Assembly: GCA_003342815.1 (NCBI GenBank)
Contig: PTEX01000192.1
Span: 810,825 to 874,824, forward strand
DNA: 64,000 nt
Source of the DNA: Eudromia elegans
Lineage: Eukaryota; Chordata; Aves; Tinamiformes; Tinamidae
Direction of reading: 5' to 3'
How positions within the stretch are numbered: the stretch's first letter is position 1; each line of letters begins with the position of its first letter. The notes beneath the pieces are model-generated. The model searched no databases. It worked only from the letters and a program-made list of their open reading frames with translations, and was not told the origin of the DNA. Below are positions 13,201 to 27,600 of the stretch, piece after piece. The position numbers and the translations under genes are program-made.

Positions 13201-15219
13201 GCCTTAATGAGTCTGCACTGGTAGAAATCTGTTTGTACATTCCCAGACTTTCAGAGTGCAATGTGCTTGTTTCAGGAAACCAAGGTGACCCCCAACTGCA
13301 TCTGACCAGTTTACAGATTGTTTTTCTAATCTTGTACTCCTTCTAATCTATCTCACTCAGTCTAAACAACATTCTTACTGCTGTAGAGCAAAATCATTAA
13401 TTAATATTGCCATAACAAATTAGTAATAGAGAGGTGCTTGGATTTCAAACGAGTAAGTGTGAAAATCACATTCCCTTGGCTTTGAAATTGCTTAACGCTG
13501 TTGTTGCTGGTTCACATGCAGAGCCTCCAGAGCAGCACCCAGTTTGTTTACTTAAACATAGACTCACCGAGTACTGTGTGTGCATCGTCAGAAAGAAGCA
13601 GAGCTTTTCCTTTTGCAAATAAGGCTAACCATGTGAATCCAGTTAAATCCCATGTTTGCCATAGCCTCATTTACAGACCAAAGCAATCTGGGTTTGCCCT
13701 GATTCTTCACAGAGTGCAGGTCAAAGATCCCTACTAGGAGACTTCAGTGTCATCTCAGAGAGCAATGCCACGTGAAGAATAATCACTGTGGTGTATGGAA
13801 AGCCAAGCCTATGATCCACTTCCCAAGAAAAGCCTGTTTCTTTGTGTGTTGGAAAACAGACCTCATTTCATGCAGTATCAATTGCTCCTACCCTCTTCAC
13901 TTTATTTTTCTGTCTGCATTTGCTAACTTACTTGTGATCATGCCCTGCCCTCCGTGTTGCAACCAAGCTGGGGCTGAGGTTGTGGGTGATATAGGTTTGA
14001 CGCAGTGCAGAGAGGGAAGCACATAGCTGGCACTGAGGTTTGAGAAGTCATTCCAACACATTTATGTGAACAGCTTGCTCTAGTCAAGTGACTGGATACA
14101 GTTTTTATAACTTTCGTCAACCCCATCTCATACCACACAAGGAAAGAGAGCTAATAGGTGTGTGCATAGCTCCTGACAGTGAGAGGCAAGAGAGGGAGAT
14201 GTCAGGGATGAGAGAAATGCCTGTGCAATGCATATATATATATAAATATATTTTTTTTCTATTTTCAGTCTTCTATTTCTGACTCACAGTAGGTGGGAAA
14301 GTTGCTTTTTATAATCGGAGCAATGGGCAGTCAAGACATTTATAGGATTACAGTTTCTTAAGGAAAACAATGCCCAAAGAACCAATTTAGAGACACAGCA
14401 TTAGTGCACTGGATACTGTTATTATGATCCTGGCTGCTAATAAGATTGCAGTCACTCCTAGGCTCACAATTGAGGAACCACAACCACCCCCTCGCCTCGC
14501 ATGCAAGCCTAACATCAGAGATTACTGTCCCAAAGACATCACAATTAGAGCCTTAGATGAAAAACTATTATATTTTAATGTGTGCAATCCATGCAAAACC
14601 AAGAGGAGATGCAGAATCAGAGAAGAACCAACAGGGTGGAAAGACCTCTGCCGTCTTGCTGTCCTAGCATCAGCACATGCAGCATCACTGCAGGGTTTGT
14701 ACATGGAAATTCAGGCATTGCTGCAAAACAACACAGTATTTTGCATCAGCTGAGTGCTCAGACAACCCACCCTTGGCAAACGCAGGGTAATTTAACTTGG
14801 CATAGCCCCCAGGAAAGGAGGTGTCAGCTCATTCCCACGATCTCAGCCGTTCCTCAGGCTGGGGAGATGTGCACAGGCTGATCTCTGCAGCTCAGACCAC
14901 AGGAGGCATCTTGCTACACTGCAGCAAAGTAGCGTGTCTAAATCTCTGTTATAGTAAGGTAAGTGATAACGAGTAGTTTATAAGCAGACAAATGAGTGAA
15001 TGCAAGCAACTAGGAGGCGAGGATCTCTCTTCGGTCATATAGAAGAACAAGCTAGCTTTAGCCTGTGCTGAAGATGATGGTAAGACCTGTCTGAGGGAGC
15101 GGGTGGCACTCCATGTCCAAGGAACTATGGTTTTGGTACTACAGTTATGCCATGAACCCATAGCAGGGAGCTCACATGCTTTCAGTCTGTAAATGGCAAG
15201 GCTGTGATTTTTGCCTGGC

Positions 15220-15390
15220 ACAGCCGCCTGCACGAAGCGCTCGCTGCAGGAGCGTGCGTGTGAACTGGCCTGTGAATCCTGGCGCCAGCGGAGCCCGGCG
15301 CGGCGGGAGCCTCCTGCTGCGGGACGTGGCCAGGCTTCGCTGGGCGAGGCGCGCGCCGGCTTGCAGGAGCAGGGCGGCGTGTGTGAGAAC
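15220..15390. other. Short CpG-dense cluster inside intron
   Basis: About 170 bp with roughly 22 CpG dinucleotides and high GC, set in CpG-poor intronic sequence. It lies about 6 kb after the dsRBD exon. Density and size resemble a small CpG island, which could mark an alternative promoter, an unannotated noncoding first exon or an enhancer. Several overlapping open frames cross it on both strands, but these are expected from the lack of AT-rich stop codons and none has recognisable protein similarity. Confidence 0.45.
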
Positions 15391-18300
15391 ATCCCACCTC
15401 CTCCCTCACCCAGCCCACCTTCCCTTCCCTCACCACCACTTGCTCAAGGCTTCTCAGCAGCCCTGGAAATGAAGGACTGAGACCTGTGTGGGGCAAGGTC
15501 ACTCATAGCACAAGGAAGGAAAGGGGAAGCATCTGGGACACGGGGTCACAGGAGAGCCTCAAGAAACACGTTTGCCACCCAGCTTTTAATTGGCGGATGA
15601 GAAAGGTGGAGGCTGTTTCTTGGAGGGCCGTGCTGCTCCTCCCCTTTCGCATCTCCCCATGTAGGAACTGGGACCATGCCACCTTCATGCTCTGCTCAGC
15701 AGTCATGGCAGGCAGCTCTGCTCCCCAGGCTCCTCCTGCAGGGCCAAGCAGGCCGCTTGTCTGTGGTGGGACACTTCCTCCAGGAGAAGCATCCCTGCAG
15801 TGGCATGTAAGGGCAGAGTCATCCCCACATCTCAGACCCTGGGCTCACAGACATGGTCCAGCTGTAGAGCCCACGGGGCAGCATGGTCTAAGAGCAGCAT
15901 AGCTCCATAGCTCCATAAGGAACAGTGTGGTTTGAGTCACCTGCCACCACCTTGGACTTCTCAGATGACCAGATTAGCCAGGAACAGCCTGCAGCAGTAC
16001 TCCCTGGTACTAACATAGCACAGGCTCAACCACTCTGCTAACTCCACAGTAATACACTGGGCGTGTAAGCCTTCGAGCCCAGCACGATACCAGACATGCT
16101 TAGGACTTCCAGAGCGCTGGGTATGCTAAACCAAAGACTTTTGACAGCAGTGTGAAAGTCCAAATAAACTGCTTGTCTAGCTAACAGTAAAGAGATCTGG
16201 AGTGAGGGTGATGGTTAATTAAGGGCTTGTCTCCATATAAGAAATTATGAATAATTTTAAGATCTTCAATGAGGAAATCTTTGTAAACCAAATATTTTTC
16301 TTGAGTGTGTATATGTGCATATATGGTTTTTTGTATTAAAAAGTGTTTAAAAGCAAGACAAAATATATCATAGCTCTCTGAAAAAAAAGAGAAAAAGTCA
16401 AAAATACCTCTTTTTTCCTTTGTAAAGAATCAGAAGGGCCCTATGTTATTGCAGTGCCTTTAAAAAGGAGTGATTCTGATTCAGCTGCTTGACCTGGCTG
16501 CTGGCGTCATAGTAAATACATGACTCCATCTACATGTCTGCCAAAGCGTTTGACTTCCCTTCAGAGCAGAGCAGAGACTGCTTGTTAAAAATGGATAGTG
16601 AGACCCAGTGTGGACTCTGCTAATTTCTGTTATCTACCTCCGTGAACCAGGTTAACCAAGGCTGCTGTGGATCTGCTTTGTGAAGAACTGCTATTTGTAC
16701 GAAGCGTTACAGAGAGCGAGATTGCTGAGAATGGTTAGGGCTCAGGCAGCAAGCAGAGCTAGTTAGGACATGAAAGCTGAATCCCAGTCCAGAGTCATCA
16801 ACACATAAAACTTCCTTCTAAACCAGCCACTCTCGCAGATGTCAGAGGCTCTTTTGTTGCTTCCTGGCTTTGTAAGTGAGCTGGGGACACTTCAAAAGCT
16901 CCCGGCAAGCTGGACTTCATTAAAGCTCGAGCTTCCTCCTGGACTTGCATCCTCACATTGTTTATGATGCTTCATTATTATCAACTTAATACAAGCCGTG
17001 ATCGTTCTGCTCCACTAAATGGAGCTGTAATACAAGTGCCTGGAGTGAATTTTCCTTTGGTCGAGTTCCATGCAAGCCTTCACTGTGTGAGCTGCAGCGT
17101 TACAGGCATGCCAGAATTACAGTCTTTATCTATTTTTATCTGTAGTCACATCTAGGAAGCCTTAATTATTCGGACAGATTTTTTTCCATCTATGTGTGGA
17201 GTATCAGAATCAAGCTACCACCATATATTTTATGACTACTAACTCCCTCTTGTGGTGCTTATGCCAACGATATGGTACATGTACTATTGCAATGCAAGGA
17301 GAATGATGGATACAACTAAATGCCAGCGCCTCGGAAGAGCCACAGTTAAGAGTTAGCAGTTCCCTCAGACCTCCAGTGACTCTTTTTGAGAAGTAAATGC
17401 ATTTCTCCCATCTTGCTAAATAATGGAGAATTTATTTTTCTATTTCATTTTATTGCATCTGTTAGTGTTTAAATAGTGCATTTATATAGCAGGTTTGGAG
17501 GAAAGCAACATTTCTCATTCCCCTTTGATCTCAGTTAAGCTGATCATGCATACTGCAGTGTGAAAAGAATGTACACACACAGTGGAGTGTACATGCAAGT
17601 CATAAAATATTTAATATATGCAGTATACTTAGGACTTTAATTTTAGGATTGTTCAAAGCTAATGAACAGAAAAGGCTTGTCATTGTTATAATGGATTTAT
17701 AATGTGCTCTATCTGTTTACCAATACAAGACATTCAACAGCTAAACAAAAACAGAGAATTGGTTCCTGCAAGTTGAAGTTCTTTTAAAAGTAAAACGCTT
17801 TGTTGTTCATTTAGTGCTTTCTGTACATGAACATCTTATATGAGATGAGAATTTGGATCTTGGATGGCAGCAAAATTAGGCAGAGCAAGATTTTTTTTTT
17901 TCTTTTTTTTTATTTATGTATGATTCATGATGTGAACCTTTGTTAAGATAAAATATTTCTTCTTAACTTCCTAGCCTGAATTCCAAGAAACATAACATGT
18001 TGATGTATTCATAAACCTTTCCTCCTCCTTCAGCACTTTCTTCTTCTTCAGTGTTGTCTCCCGCTTCAGTATTGTCTTTAAACTGATTCATGGTGCTTTT
18101 TCATCCTTTCTGTTTTCTAATTGAAAAGTCAAAGTTCACTTTCAAGCAAACTAAGATTTGCTCCCTATTTGTCTTCTGTTCTGGTCTAGATATTTGATAT
18201 GAGATTGCCTGTGATTGCTTTTAACCTGTTCTTCATCATGCCTGCTGCCAGGCACTAGTGAAGTAATCAGACCTTCTGAATCCTAACAATCTTCCCTTAA

Positions 18301-21300
18301 AAATCAGTGTTACACTGAGATGTCCCCCAACTAGCTGTGCTACTGAAGCCACACTGATTTCCTGTATAAATTCCTTGAGTGCTATTTCTTCTCATTGTCT
18401 TTATCCAGCTCAGCTCTAAAAACTGAAAGTAGAAAGAGAACATTACCTAAACAAACAATCTTGGTCAAAAGAACAAGATGAACATGCTTTGGTTTATTCA
18501 GATAAAAGTGCTAGAAGCCCCACAATTTCTGGTTTTCTTTTTTTCTCATGTCATTTTACTTTTGAGTTCCTATTTTTAGGGCTTCTTCTATGAACTGTGC
18601 GCTGTTACTCAGAGAAATAATTACGGTCAACTCCTTTCCTTCCTATGTGGGTCACTGCTTTATTAGGTTAAATGCAATGAATAATGTCAGTCTCCAAGGT
18701 CTTGTGTTGAGGATGAAGTCTGCAACACTGGCTTCATTTCATGTTTGATAATTAGTTTCTATCGAAATCAACTCTGCGCTATACTTTTAAGGAATAATCC
18801 TCTCAGGGACATTGGAGAATAAACTCATTACTCTCAAGTCAGCCCCCTCTTTTCTTCCACTCTCCTTGATACACACACAAGTCACTTCAACTCTCAGTGC
18901 CTAATGATCCATATACACTCATAATGTGGAACAATAGTTCATAATAGCAACACAATTAAGCCATTAGGGCTTGGTTGTCCTGGTCATTGCAGAGAATCAG
19001 AAATTGAGTAGAAATTGAGTATTTATATTGAAACCTAATCAAGCTAGTCAGAAACTCTCCACAAACCAAGTCACTGGCCATCTATGTTCAGCAGTTCAGC
19101 AACCAAAAAAAAAGACAAGAAAAGAAAAAAAAAGGAAGCAGAGATAGAAAATAAAAGGGAACAGGATCTGACAACACAACAGCCATAAAGTCACGTTCCT
19201 TGAAGGCTTATGGCCATGGCAACAATGAGGGGGACAGGAATGCTCACTGGACACACATCAGGGGACAAAAACCTGAGTCACTCTGAAGCCACTGTGCCTG
19301 GGAGTCAGCAAATCAAGTGAAAATGGAGGCAGACTAGATAGCCCAAAACTGCCACCAGGAGCCAAAAGTTTGCAATTGTACCACCAGAGATACCAACATG
19401 ATTCCCCTAAAACAGTGCCCTGTAATACTAGTATAATAGTAATACTATAATAATACTAGTAATAAGGGCTTTCTATACCACAGCATTGTGGTAACACAGA
19501 GAGAAGGATGGCACGGGAGGGTCACCACTCTGGAAAACATCTTCACAGATGCTAAAGACAGTTATCAACCCCTCCAAAAAGAGTAAGCCCTGGCACATGC
19601 ATATGTATGAGCATAGGTATCAGCCACCTCTGAACTCGGGCCAGTTGCCTGAGTTGCACTTCCTGGGCAGGGTTGGCAGCACGTTAGAACACAGCAATAT
19701 CTTGCTGCCTTTTGGGGTGATGGATGCTCTGGGTCATCTGGCATCTGTATGTGACATCCACAGAGGGAGGTGACGTTCTCTTATTAGCACAAGGTGACTG
19801 CTGTGACTCTCCAACTGGCTTCCAGTAATAGCCTTGCTGCCCTGGAGCATCTCTTTGGCACTTGATGGCTTGGGGGATCTCACTGTAAAGTTCATCTTTG
19901 AGATCATAGCACAGAGTTACATGGACATTACCAGAATAGCAGGTATGTTTTCTTGGCCTATATATTTTTTTTTCATTTTCTGCTTGTCTTCTTCTAAAGT
20001 ACACCTTATTTAATGCAGTAACTTATTCCCTCTGGTCATATTTCATACATATCTACCTGAGTTTCTACATGGTCAAAGCTAGCAATAGTTATTCAGGCAA
20101 GTCCATGAATTGTATTTGCCCTCATTCCTCTAGGATTTGACTATAAAGTGAAGAAGGCATCAAGAGTGCTAAAAATGTATTTCTTCACCAAATAAATGTA
20201 TATTTGACTCATGAATTCTGCAAAGTGCGCAAGTTGCCATACAAACCCCAAGCAGAAGGTTTTTTTCTTTTTTTTAATAAGTAGAGGTGTTTTTATTCAT
20301 AATCATATCAGTCGTTATGAAAGGGCATACCCTCTGCTTTTTCCAGGGCAAGAATCTTCAGCTGCATGTTTTACATTGGATTTTGAGGGACCTTAAGGCA
20401 CAGGAAGGATACGGCTTCTGCTGTCACTGTATTCTGGAAAACACTGACAGGGAATAAATGAATAGCATTCCTCAAAACACTGGCAAGCCATAGTATAAAT
20501 TTTCCTTTTAAATCCTTCATTCATTAAAAAAAGGCTCAGTAATATGACTTTCAGATTTGCTAGTCTTTGATATTGATATTTTGAAATCTTTCCTTCTATG
20601 AATAGGCAGGAGCCGAAAATGAGTGTCAATTTTGAAAAAAATATATATCTTTTCCTGCAGCTTCTCTTTTCATGTATTATGAATTTAGAGAGATCTTAAA
20701 CCTTCCCTCTTAAAAAAAAATGAGGGGGGCTGAGGGAATGCAGAATGCAGTTTCCGTTATCAAAAAGCTTGCAACGAAGCCAAACCAGAAAGCCCAAATC
20801 CTTGAAGACAGAGTAGCGTTCTCATCATGCTGAAATGAAGTTGAAAACTGAGCAAAGATTTCCACGTAGTATCGCAGATCGGGAAGGACACATGCAAACA
20901 GGAGAGATTTGGTGGGCAGCCCGCAATAGCAGGTCACAAGATAAATGCCAGAGAGACCGAATGAGATGAAAGAAATTTGCAAAGACAAGACAGGAAAAAA
21001 AGAAAAAGAAAGGCTGTGGGCTGTCTTTAGTAGGAATTGATGCACTGTAGTAGCGCTAGTAGTGCTATTGGTAGCACTGTAGAGTTTAGCAGCCCATTTT
21101 TATTTTCATTTTCCTCTCTCCCTTCCTCATTCTATGGTTTTGTGTACTTGGTATCATCAAGTACAACATCAAGTACATCAAGATGATCAACGAAATCCAC
21201 GTAAACAAAACCTACCCTGATACACACAGACTGGAAGCCACACACCAGTGCAAGAGGCTAGTGCCTTTCTTCCAGACTCTGGAGCAGAAAATGTCTATGT

Positions 21301-21590
21301 GGATTTATGGTGAATAAAATATTGAACTTACCCTGAAATGTGCTGCAGCTGATTCTCATTCCATCATGCAGCTGATAAATAGCTAATCTCCAGTTCAGGC
21401 CTCTCTATTTAATTGAGCACAGTAAAGAGTTTAGCTATATCTGACTTAACTACTTCAGCTGAATATCTTTGGTGCAGCGCTCCTGGCCCCTATTAAATGC
21501 AATTCCGATAAAGTCTGTTTTCTACTACTACTTGTTTCTCTTTGGACATGGTTGGCATCTGCTCCTGCTAAAGACTTTCAGACAAGAAAA

Positions 21591-21628
21591 TATATATATA
21601 TATATGTGTGTGTATATATATATATATA
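21591..21628 (+). repeat. (TA)n-(TG)n-(TA)n microsatellite
   Basis: Alternating TA units interrupted by a short TGTGTGTG segment; the TA arms are self-complementary. Confidence 0.93.
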
Positions 21629-24600
21629 AAATTGTTGGAAATCATAGAAAAGCATCATTAATCGTAGGAAGGCAGAGAATTAGAATTCCTCTTTGCACAA
21701 CTGTGTGCACAGTAAATTGGAAATGATCTGGCCAAAGGTCCAAAATCGAATGCAATGATAATATGCATGGGTATGAAATACAACAACGATCACTATCTAA
21801 TTAATTAATAACTAGTTACCGATTAAAAGAGGAACATCTGGGGCTAAATGTGTCCTTGACAACCCTAACAGGATTGATTTAGCACTAACCGTGTCTTACA
21901 ATAAGGTATATAAATACAAATAATTGCTTCCACTCTATCATGGAATTAGTTCCAAGACCGTTCAGCTGATTACTTCGAGGTTTTATCTGTGCTCTGTAGC
22001 TGCTGTATCTGTTACCATTTTGCATCGTGCTGGGCTAGCTGGTAGTAAAAGGCCAGCGTCTGTTTACATGTATTGCATGCAGCAGGGGAAGCAGGATCGA
22101 TGCTGCAGACATTATATATATACAGTATCTGCACGACAAAGGTTACCGTGCTCGGGAAAGAGCTGATGAAGACTTGAGGTAATGAGCTGAAACATCCTGA
22201 AAGTAATTCCTAGCAGCACTAAAGACAATAATGTAACTTCCCCTGACACAAGTAATCCTCAGCAGACAGAGGAAAGGATAATTTTTTCTGGAAGGGTGTT
22301 TCGTGGTCCACTGAGAGTTTGAGTGAGATATGGGGTGTACCTGGCGAGTGAGGAACGGCTCATAACTCAGGAGAGGTGGAACCTAAATGAAGTCACAAAG
22401 GTCATTCTTATTTTATCACGGGAGGAAATGTGCCTGGTATATCATTCAGACTTTTCAAACATTTAGTTACAGGTATAATTCTTAGCGTAACAAACTGTTC
22501 ACGGTTCTTTGTTTCAGATTTCTTAGCTGAAAAGACTTTAAAACAATTAAAATTGTTACATAGGGGCAATTTGCCCTGTGAGTTAAAGCTGGACTCTTTT
22601 AGATCCAGATGCGTTCTGTGAAATCTGTGGTTTATGTAGGGTGTAGGTTGGCAAGCTAAGCATTTTTGTTCTCATTTGGTACTTTCTTTATTGCTGCAAT
22701 GCAGAGCCTGGAAGGGGCAGGGAGGTAATCAAAGGACTCTGCTGGTCCTTTTATCTCCCCTCACAGTAGCAGCTACTCCTGTGATGGGGATATTTCTACA
22801 GAGCTGTTTTCTGTGCATGTTTTTGGACTGCATTCCTATCAAAATCAGGTTTCTGTGATCATGCTCTGCTGCTCCTGCTGACCTCTGAACCTGCTAAGCT
22901 CTGTTTGATATCAGCAGATAACTCGAGATGCTAGATATCTATCTGTACAACTTTATTAAAATTGTGGGAGCGAGGAGAACCCAAGGTAGCGCTGCTCTGA
23001 GGACAAGGCAGTTATGGAGCAGTTCTTCGTCCTCAGGCTGAGCAGTGTCAGCAGGGCACACAGGGACTTATTTGTGCCCCAGAGAACAAAAAGCTGGTAC
23101 TGTTTCTCTTCTCCTGTCAATGCAGGAGGCCTACGTGTCCTCGTTTGTAGTGGTAGGAGTCCATTTGTGACTGCAGAGAGGGTAAAAGGAGATGTGGACC
23201 TTGCAGATGTTTCCCTGTTTCTGCAAGTTATCAACCTGTTCCTTAATTAGAACCTACATAATGAATAAATTCTGCAAGCTTGATATTGTTGTGCCTGTGA
23301 GTTGGTGTAGGTTTTGGTGTATCACACCTCAAGTTGCTTGTTCCCTTACAGAGCAGAATTCTTTTTTTTTTTTAACTTAAAATGGGATTTCTGTTTTTTT
23401 GATATAAAAGCATGGGCTTGTGGTAGCGTCATAGAGCAGCTGTTTGTAATCTCACCGTGGGTCAGGAATCTTCCCGCTGGTAACACATCGCAGCCCCCAG
23501 GGTACAGCCAGGACCCAACCTCCAAGCGGTGCCCATCTCAAGCACAGGGTTGCACCGTGGTACACGTTCCTCTGCCCCACAGCTTGTGGAGAAGCCCACT
23601 CTGTCAACCCTGACATCTTCCCCAGTGCTGGGGAAGAAAAAGTGTGCTTATATTTTCTGCAGTCCCAGCTCCAGTGGGTCATTGAGACGTGCCCCTGGAG
23701 TCAAGGAACATCTGCATTTTCACTTGAGGCAACCTGGCCACCAAGCACATTTCACACTTAGAGCTGGGCCTTGCATCCAAAAGTCTTGTTATTACTGTCA
23801 CACATATGTGGGCTGCCAAAGCAAACAGGAATCCGCAATACAAGAAGAAAGGATGTTGAGTTCTGTCACACATGCTTGGATTTCAGCCTACTCAGTAAGG
23901 TTTCCACATAGAAACATTTTCTCTTTTATGAGATCTATGAGTCTATCCTTACTTTGTACATTAGAGGGCAAAATACCATGAAAAAAAAAACCTGTCCTAA
24001 CGAATTAGGACAGTACCCTGTAGTACTCCCTGCAGATGGAGAGACCAAACCCATGTGCCAGTCTAGGACAAGACTAGAAGCTGTGAATATGAGGAGAGTC
24101 ATCTCAGCGATTGATTGGTGAGACCAAGTGAGAAGCCAAAGGAAAAGGCATTGCTTATTTTATTTGTATCTATAGGGATAACCCTCAGACTGATCATCTG
24201 AGTTTAAGTTCATTCTAGTAATGGCTGTGAACAATTTCAGTGTTTTTCAATGCAGTTTAAAGGATTGTTAATAATTCTGAAAAGAATGAAGAATGGATTT
24301 CTTCTTCTCTTAAAAAGTAAGAAATTAAATTTAGACAGAAAATTGTTGTATTCTCATTTTTTTCTAATTATCATGTGTGGTTAATTGGGTGTTTTAATTG
24401 GCAAAAGCAAGAAGGTTGAGAAGTGCCTGGGAGCTTGCTGTGATCGTGGAGCACTTAGTCAGTTTGTTGATGAATCTCTGTATAATTCTTATATATGTTT
24501 TACAGTGCTATGGGGCAGGTGCTAAAATCCTTACTTGGGCAAAACTGGAGTCAATCAGTTCTGACACTATAGTAAAAAGTGACATTGTATTAAACATGTG

Positions 24601-27600
24601 GGAAGGATGCTGCAGTGTGTTATCAAGTGGGGCAGCCTGTGGCACTCTGAGGGGTACATGGGTGGCATCTGAGGAGAGGACACTGAGTCCTTGCTAAGGG
24701 GAAACTGAGTAAGCAGGGAACTTCATGGCAGGCTATGGAAAGAATATGAAATCACATTTTTCTAGTCTGCATTGACATACTACTTTCCATTGAAGTCAGT
24801 GCCAAAACTTTATTGGGTCCACGTTTCCAGTTTAGACGTCTGCGTTTAGGAAGTGTTAGAAAAGGAATGGACTGAGATGCTCCAATTTAAAAAACGCACT
24901 GACGGCAGCTCTCAACTAGCTGCCTGGTTTCCATTCGTACCTGGCAGGTCTGATCAATAAAGTATAATTATCTCCATGTATAGAGTGATGCTCATTCTGG
25001 GTTAGAGCATAGCACTACAGAAAGGCCATACTACTAGGACCTGAGTGTATGTGTGAGGATCAATCCAGAGTTTAAATTGCTTATAATGGCTTTTTAATGC
25101 CGATGCAGATATCTCTGATCACCTCTCTGATGTGTCACCCTAAATAGAGGATGACAAAAAGTAACTGGCTTTGTCACAGGCTGGTTTTGATTTTGACTTG
25201 TCAAGGATATTGTCAACCTGAAACATAGTCAAGGAAGGAAAAGTAGTACTAAATATGTCACTTTGCATCTTGCTGCCCTGGCTTGGATTAGTTTCATTTG
25301 TTTTAGTTTCCTTTTCTCCTCCTTTGTTCCTCAAAAGATTCAACCAGCAGAAAAAGAATGGTGAGCACTAGTTTGGTAACTTGTGGAAAAAGTGAAATTG
25401 GTCATAAAAGGTTTTGATAAATGGATAAATATTGATAAATAGACAAATATATATAAATATGTTCTGTTTGGTGTTCCTAGGAGTTGCACATTACTGAGCA
25501 AGTTGTAGGAAAAGGTGTTGCAACATTTCTATGGTCAGTGCCATGTTCAGAAACTGGCTGAGAAAGTTGAAATGGTCTCATCTGGTTTTGGTTTTGAAAT
25601 TATTTGTAATTCATCAGGTCAAATTCAACTGATACAACTACAACAACCTTTTAAAAGATGATTGTGCCTGTTTAGTGGCATTATTTAATAATCCTAAACA
25701 CTCGTGTTAATAACATGCGACAGGCAAGTGCAGTTTGAATGCTTTATGATTGCTCCTTATGTGATATCACACTGGGATTGCAGACCCATACTCTGCTGTT
25801 TATGTTATCTGTACTTCACTTCAGACATGTTTTATTACGGTACTTTAAAAATGAGAATGGAACATTTTATCATATTTTCCTGCCAAGCCCCTTGTGACTA
25901 TTTTTTTTCCGTAAAGAATTGTTTTTATCATCTATCTTTTACTGTGTATCACAGTGTTATCTTCACCTGTTAGATGAAAAAATGAATGGACTTACACTGT
26001 ACAACAGACTGACAGCAAATCATAGCACGGATGTTCCCACCAGAGCGACAGTTACACCCCCGGTGGCATCGCGACTAAATAACTCATTGTGAGAAACTCC
26101 TTTTCACAGACAGTTGTTAAATTGAAGGTATTACCCAAACAGAACTTAAGAATTATTGCTTGCTCCATGGTCATTTTTCTTTAGCTAAGGATATTCACCT
26201 CTTTTTTTGCCTATTATAGGAAAGAAGCTCAAAGAACAAACCCAGTTCTCAGCATCACTATAGCACCATTGTGCTTTGTGCTGACTATTTCCACTATACT
26301 CCTTGTTTTCCACATAAGCGTATAACATTTATACAATTTATAACACTATCCAGTGCATCAGTGGCTTGCCTAATGTCCGTATTTTTGCCATTGATTTTGT
26401 CCCTTCCCAATCACTGTGTCCTACTGTAGCCTTTCCTTTCAGAGATTGCCGGTGCTCTCTAAATCCCACAAGACAACAAACCCTGTTTGGGATCCTCAGG
26501 TGTCTGCCCTGGAGAATACCTTGCTGTGGCACCCACAGAGCAGTTTCAGGACCTGTGATCCTGCATTTGAGCATCCTCCAGTTTTTAAAGTGATGAAGTA
26601 AGCAGCAGGTCTTCCAAGACCTTGGGCCTGAGTGGAGGGTCTTGGCAGCAGCTGCGCCCCGTGAAGATGTTCAAAGCCCTCCCACGTGTTTGATCCAATG
26701 CTCCTCCACCAAAGCTGCTTACGTCAAGCTTGGCTGCAAACACAGTGCACTGTAATCCACAGGACAAGTGTGGTTAGATTGCCCTAATGCCCACTGAGAA
26801 GGTGTTTGGAAGCCTTTCCTCTGATGGAGTGCGGAGCATGGATTTGGTCTCTGACACTAGTAGTGTAAGGAGAGGAAGTCTCCTCCACCTGGGATGTGCT
26901 GGTGAATAGCTGGGGATGACAATGTCTCTGGGCAGCATCACAGGCCCTCAGAAAGAATGCCTGTCCACAGCTTCATCTCCAGGAATGTCTACACAGTGTT
27001 CCTCTAGGGAGAAAATTGTGTGTTTTAAGCATATTCGCAACATCAAACAGCCAGTTGGTGGCTCCAGAGGTTCCTTCCGGCTCTATGTGCCCGGCAGGGG
27101 CTTGTTGTGCACCACAGGCATGGGCTGCACGGGAACACCCTGAGTGCATCCCCTGTACTGGTTCAGACAGTCACCTGTGTTTAGCTCAGGGTCTGTTCCT
27201 ATTGCCTGTGACGTTTAGCAAAGTCACATTGTGCACAGGAGGGGAATAGGCAGTATGTTGTCATCCGAGCATGAGAGCTTCAATAGCTTCTACTCCTTGG
27301 ACACACTCACACTGTTCAGTGGATTTTGCTTCATCCAGCAGAAGAGTCAGTGCTGGATGCGCAGAAGAACATCCAGCAGGATAACTAGGGTTGCCCTCTG
27401 GGATAACTGAGCCTCGCCAGCCCAATTCCTGCTTTCCAGAGCTCAAAGCCAAATTAAGATTGACTCTTGCTTAAACATGAAGTTGGGATGGAAGGAAAAG
27501 CCATTCATTTCTGTCTCAACAAGACCTTCTAAGTATATGAGAAACCATTTACAGGTTGGCAGCATTTAACTTCACCCAAGATTTTTTAAAAGACTATTTA

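Noticed and set aside
15176-15902. Several overlapping open frames on both strands near 15.2-15.9 kb
   Set aside because: They follow from the GC-rich composition, which lacks stop codons; residue content is Ala/Pro/Arg/Ser-biased with no domain. The CpG cluster itself is kept as a separate observation.
23529-23981. 150-codon plus-strand open frame
   Set aside because: No recognisable similarity or coding-like composition; consistent with chance.
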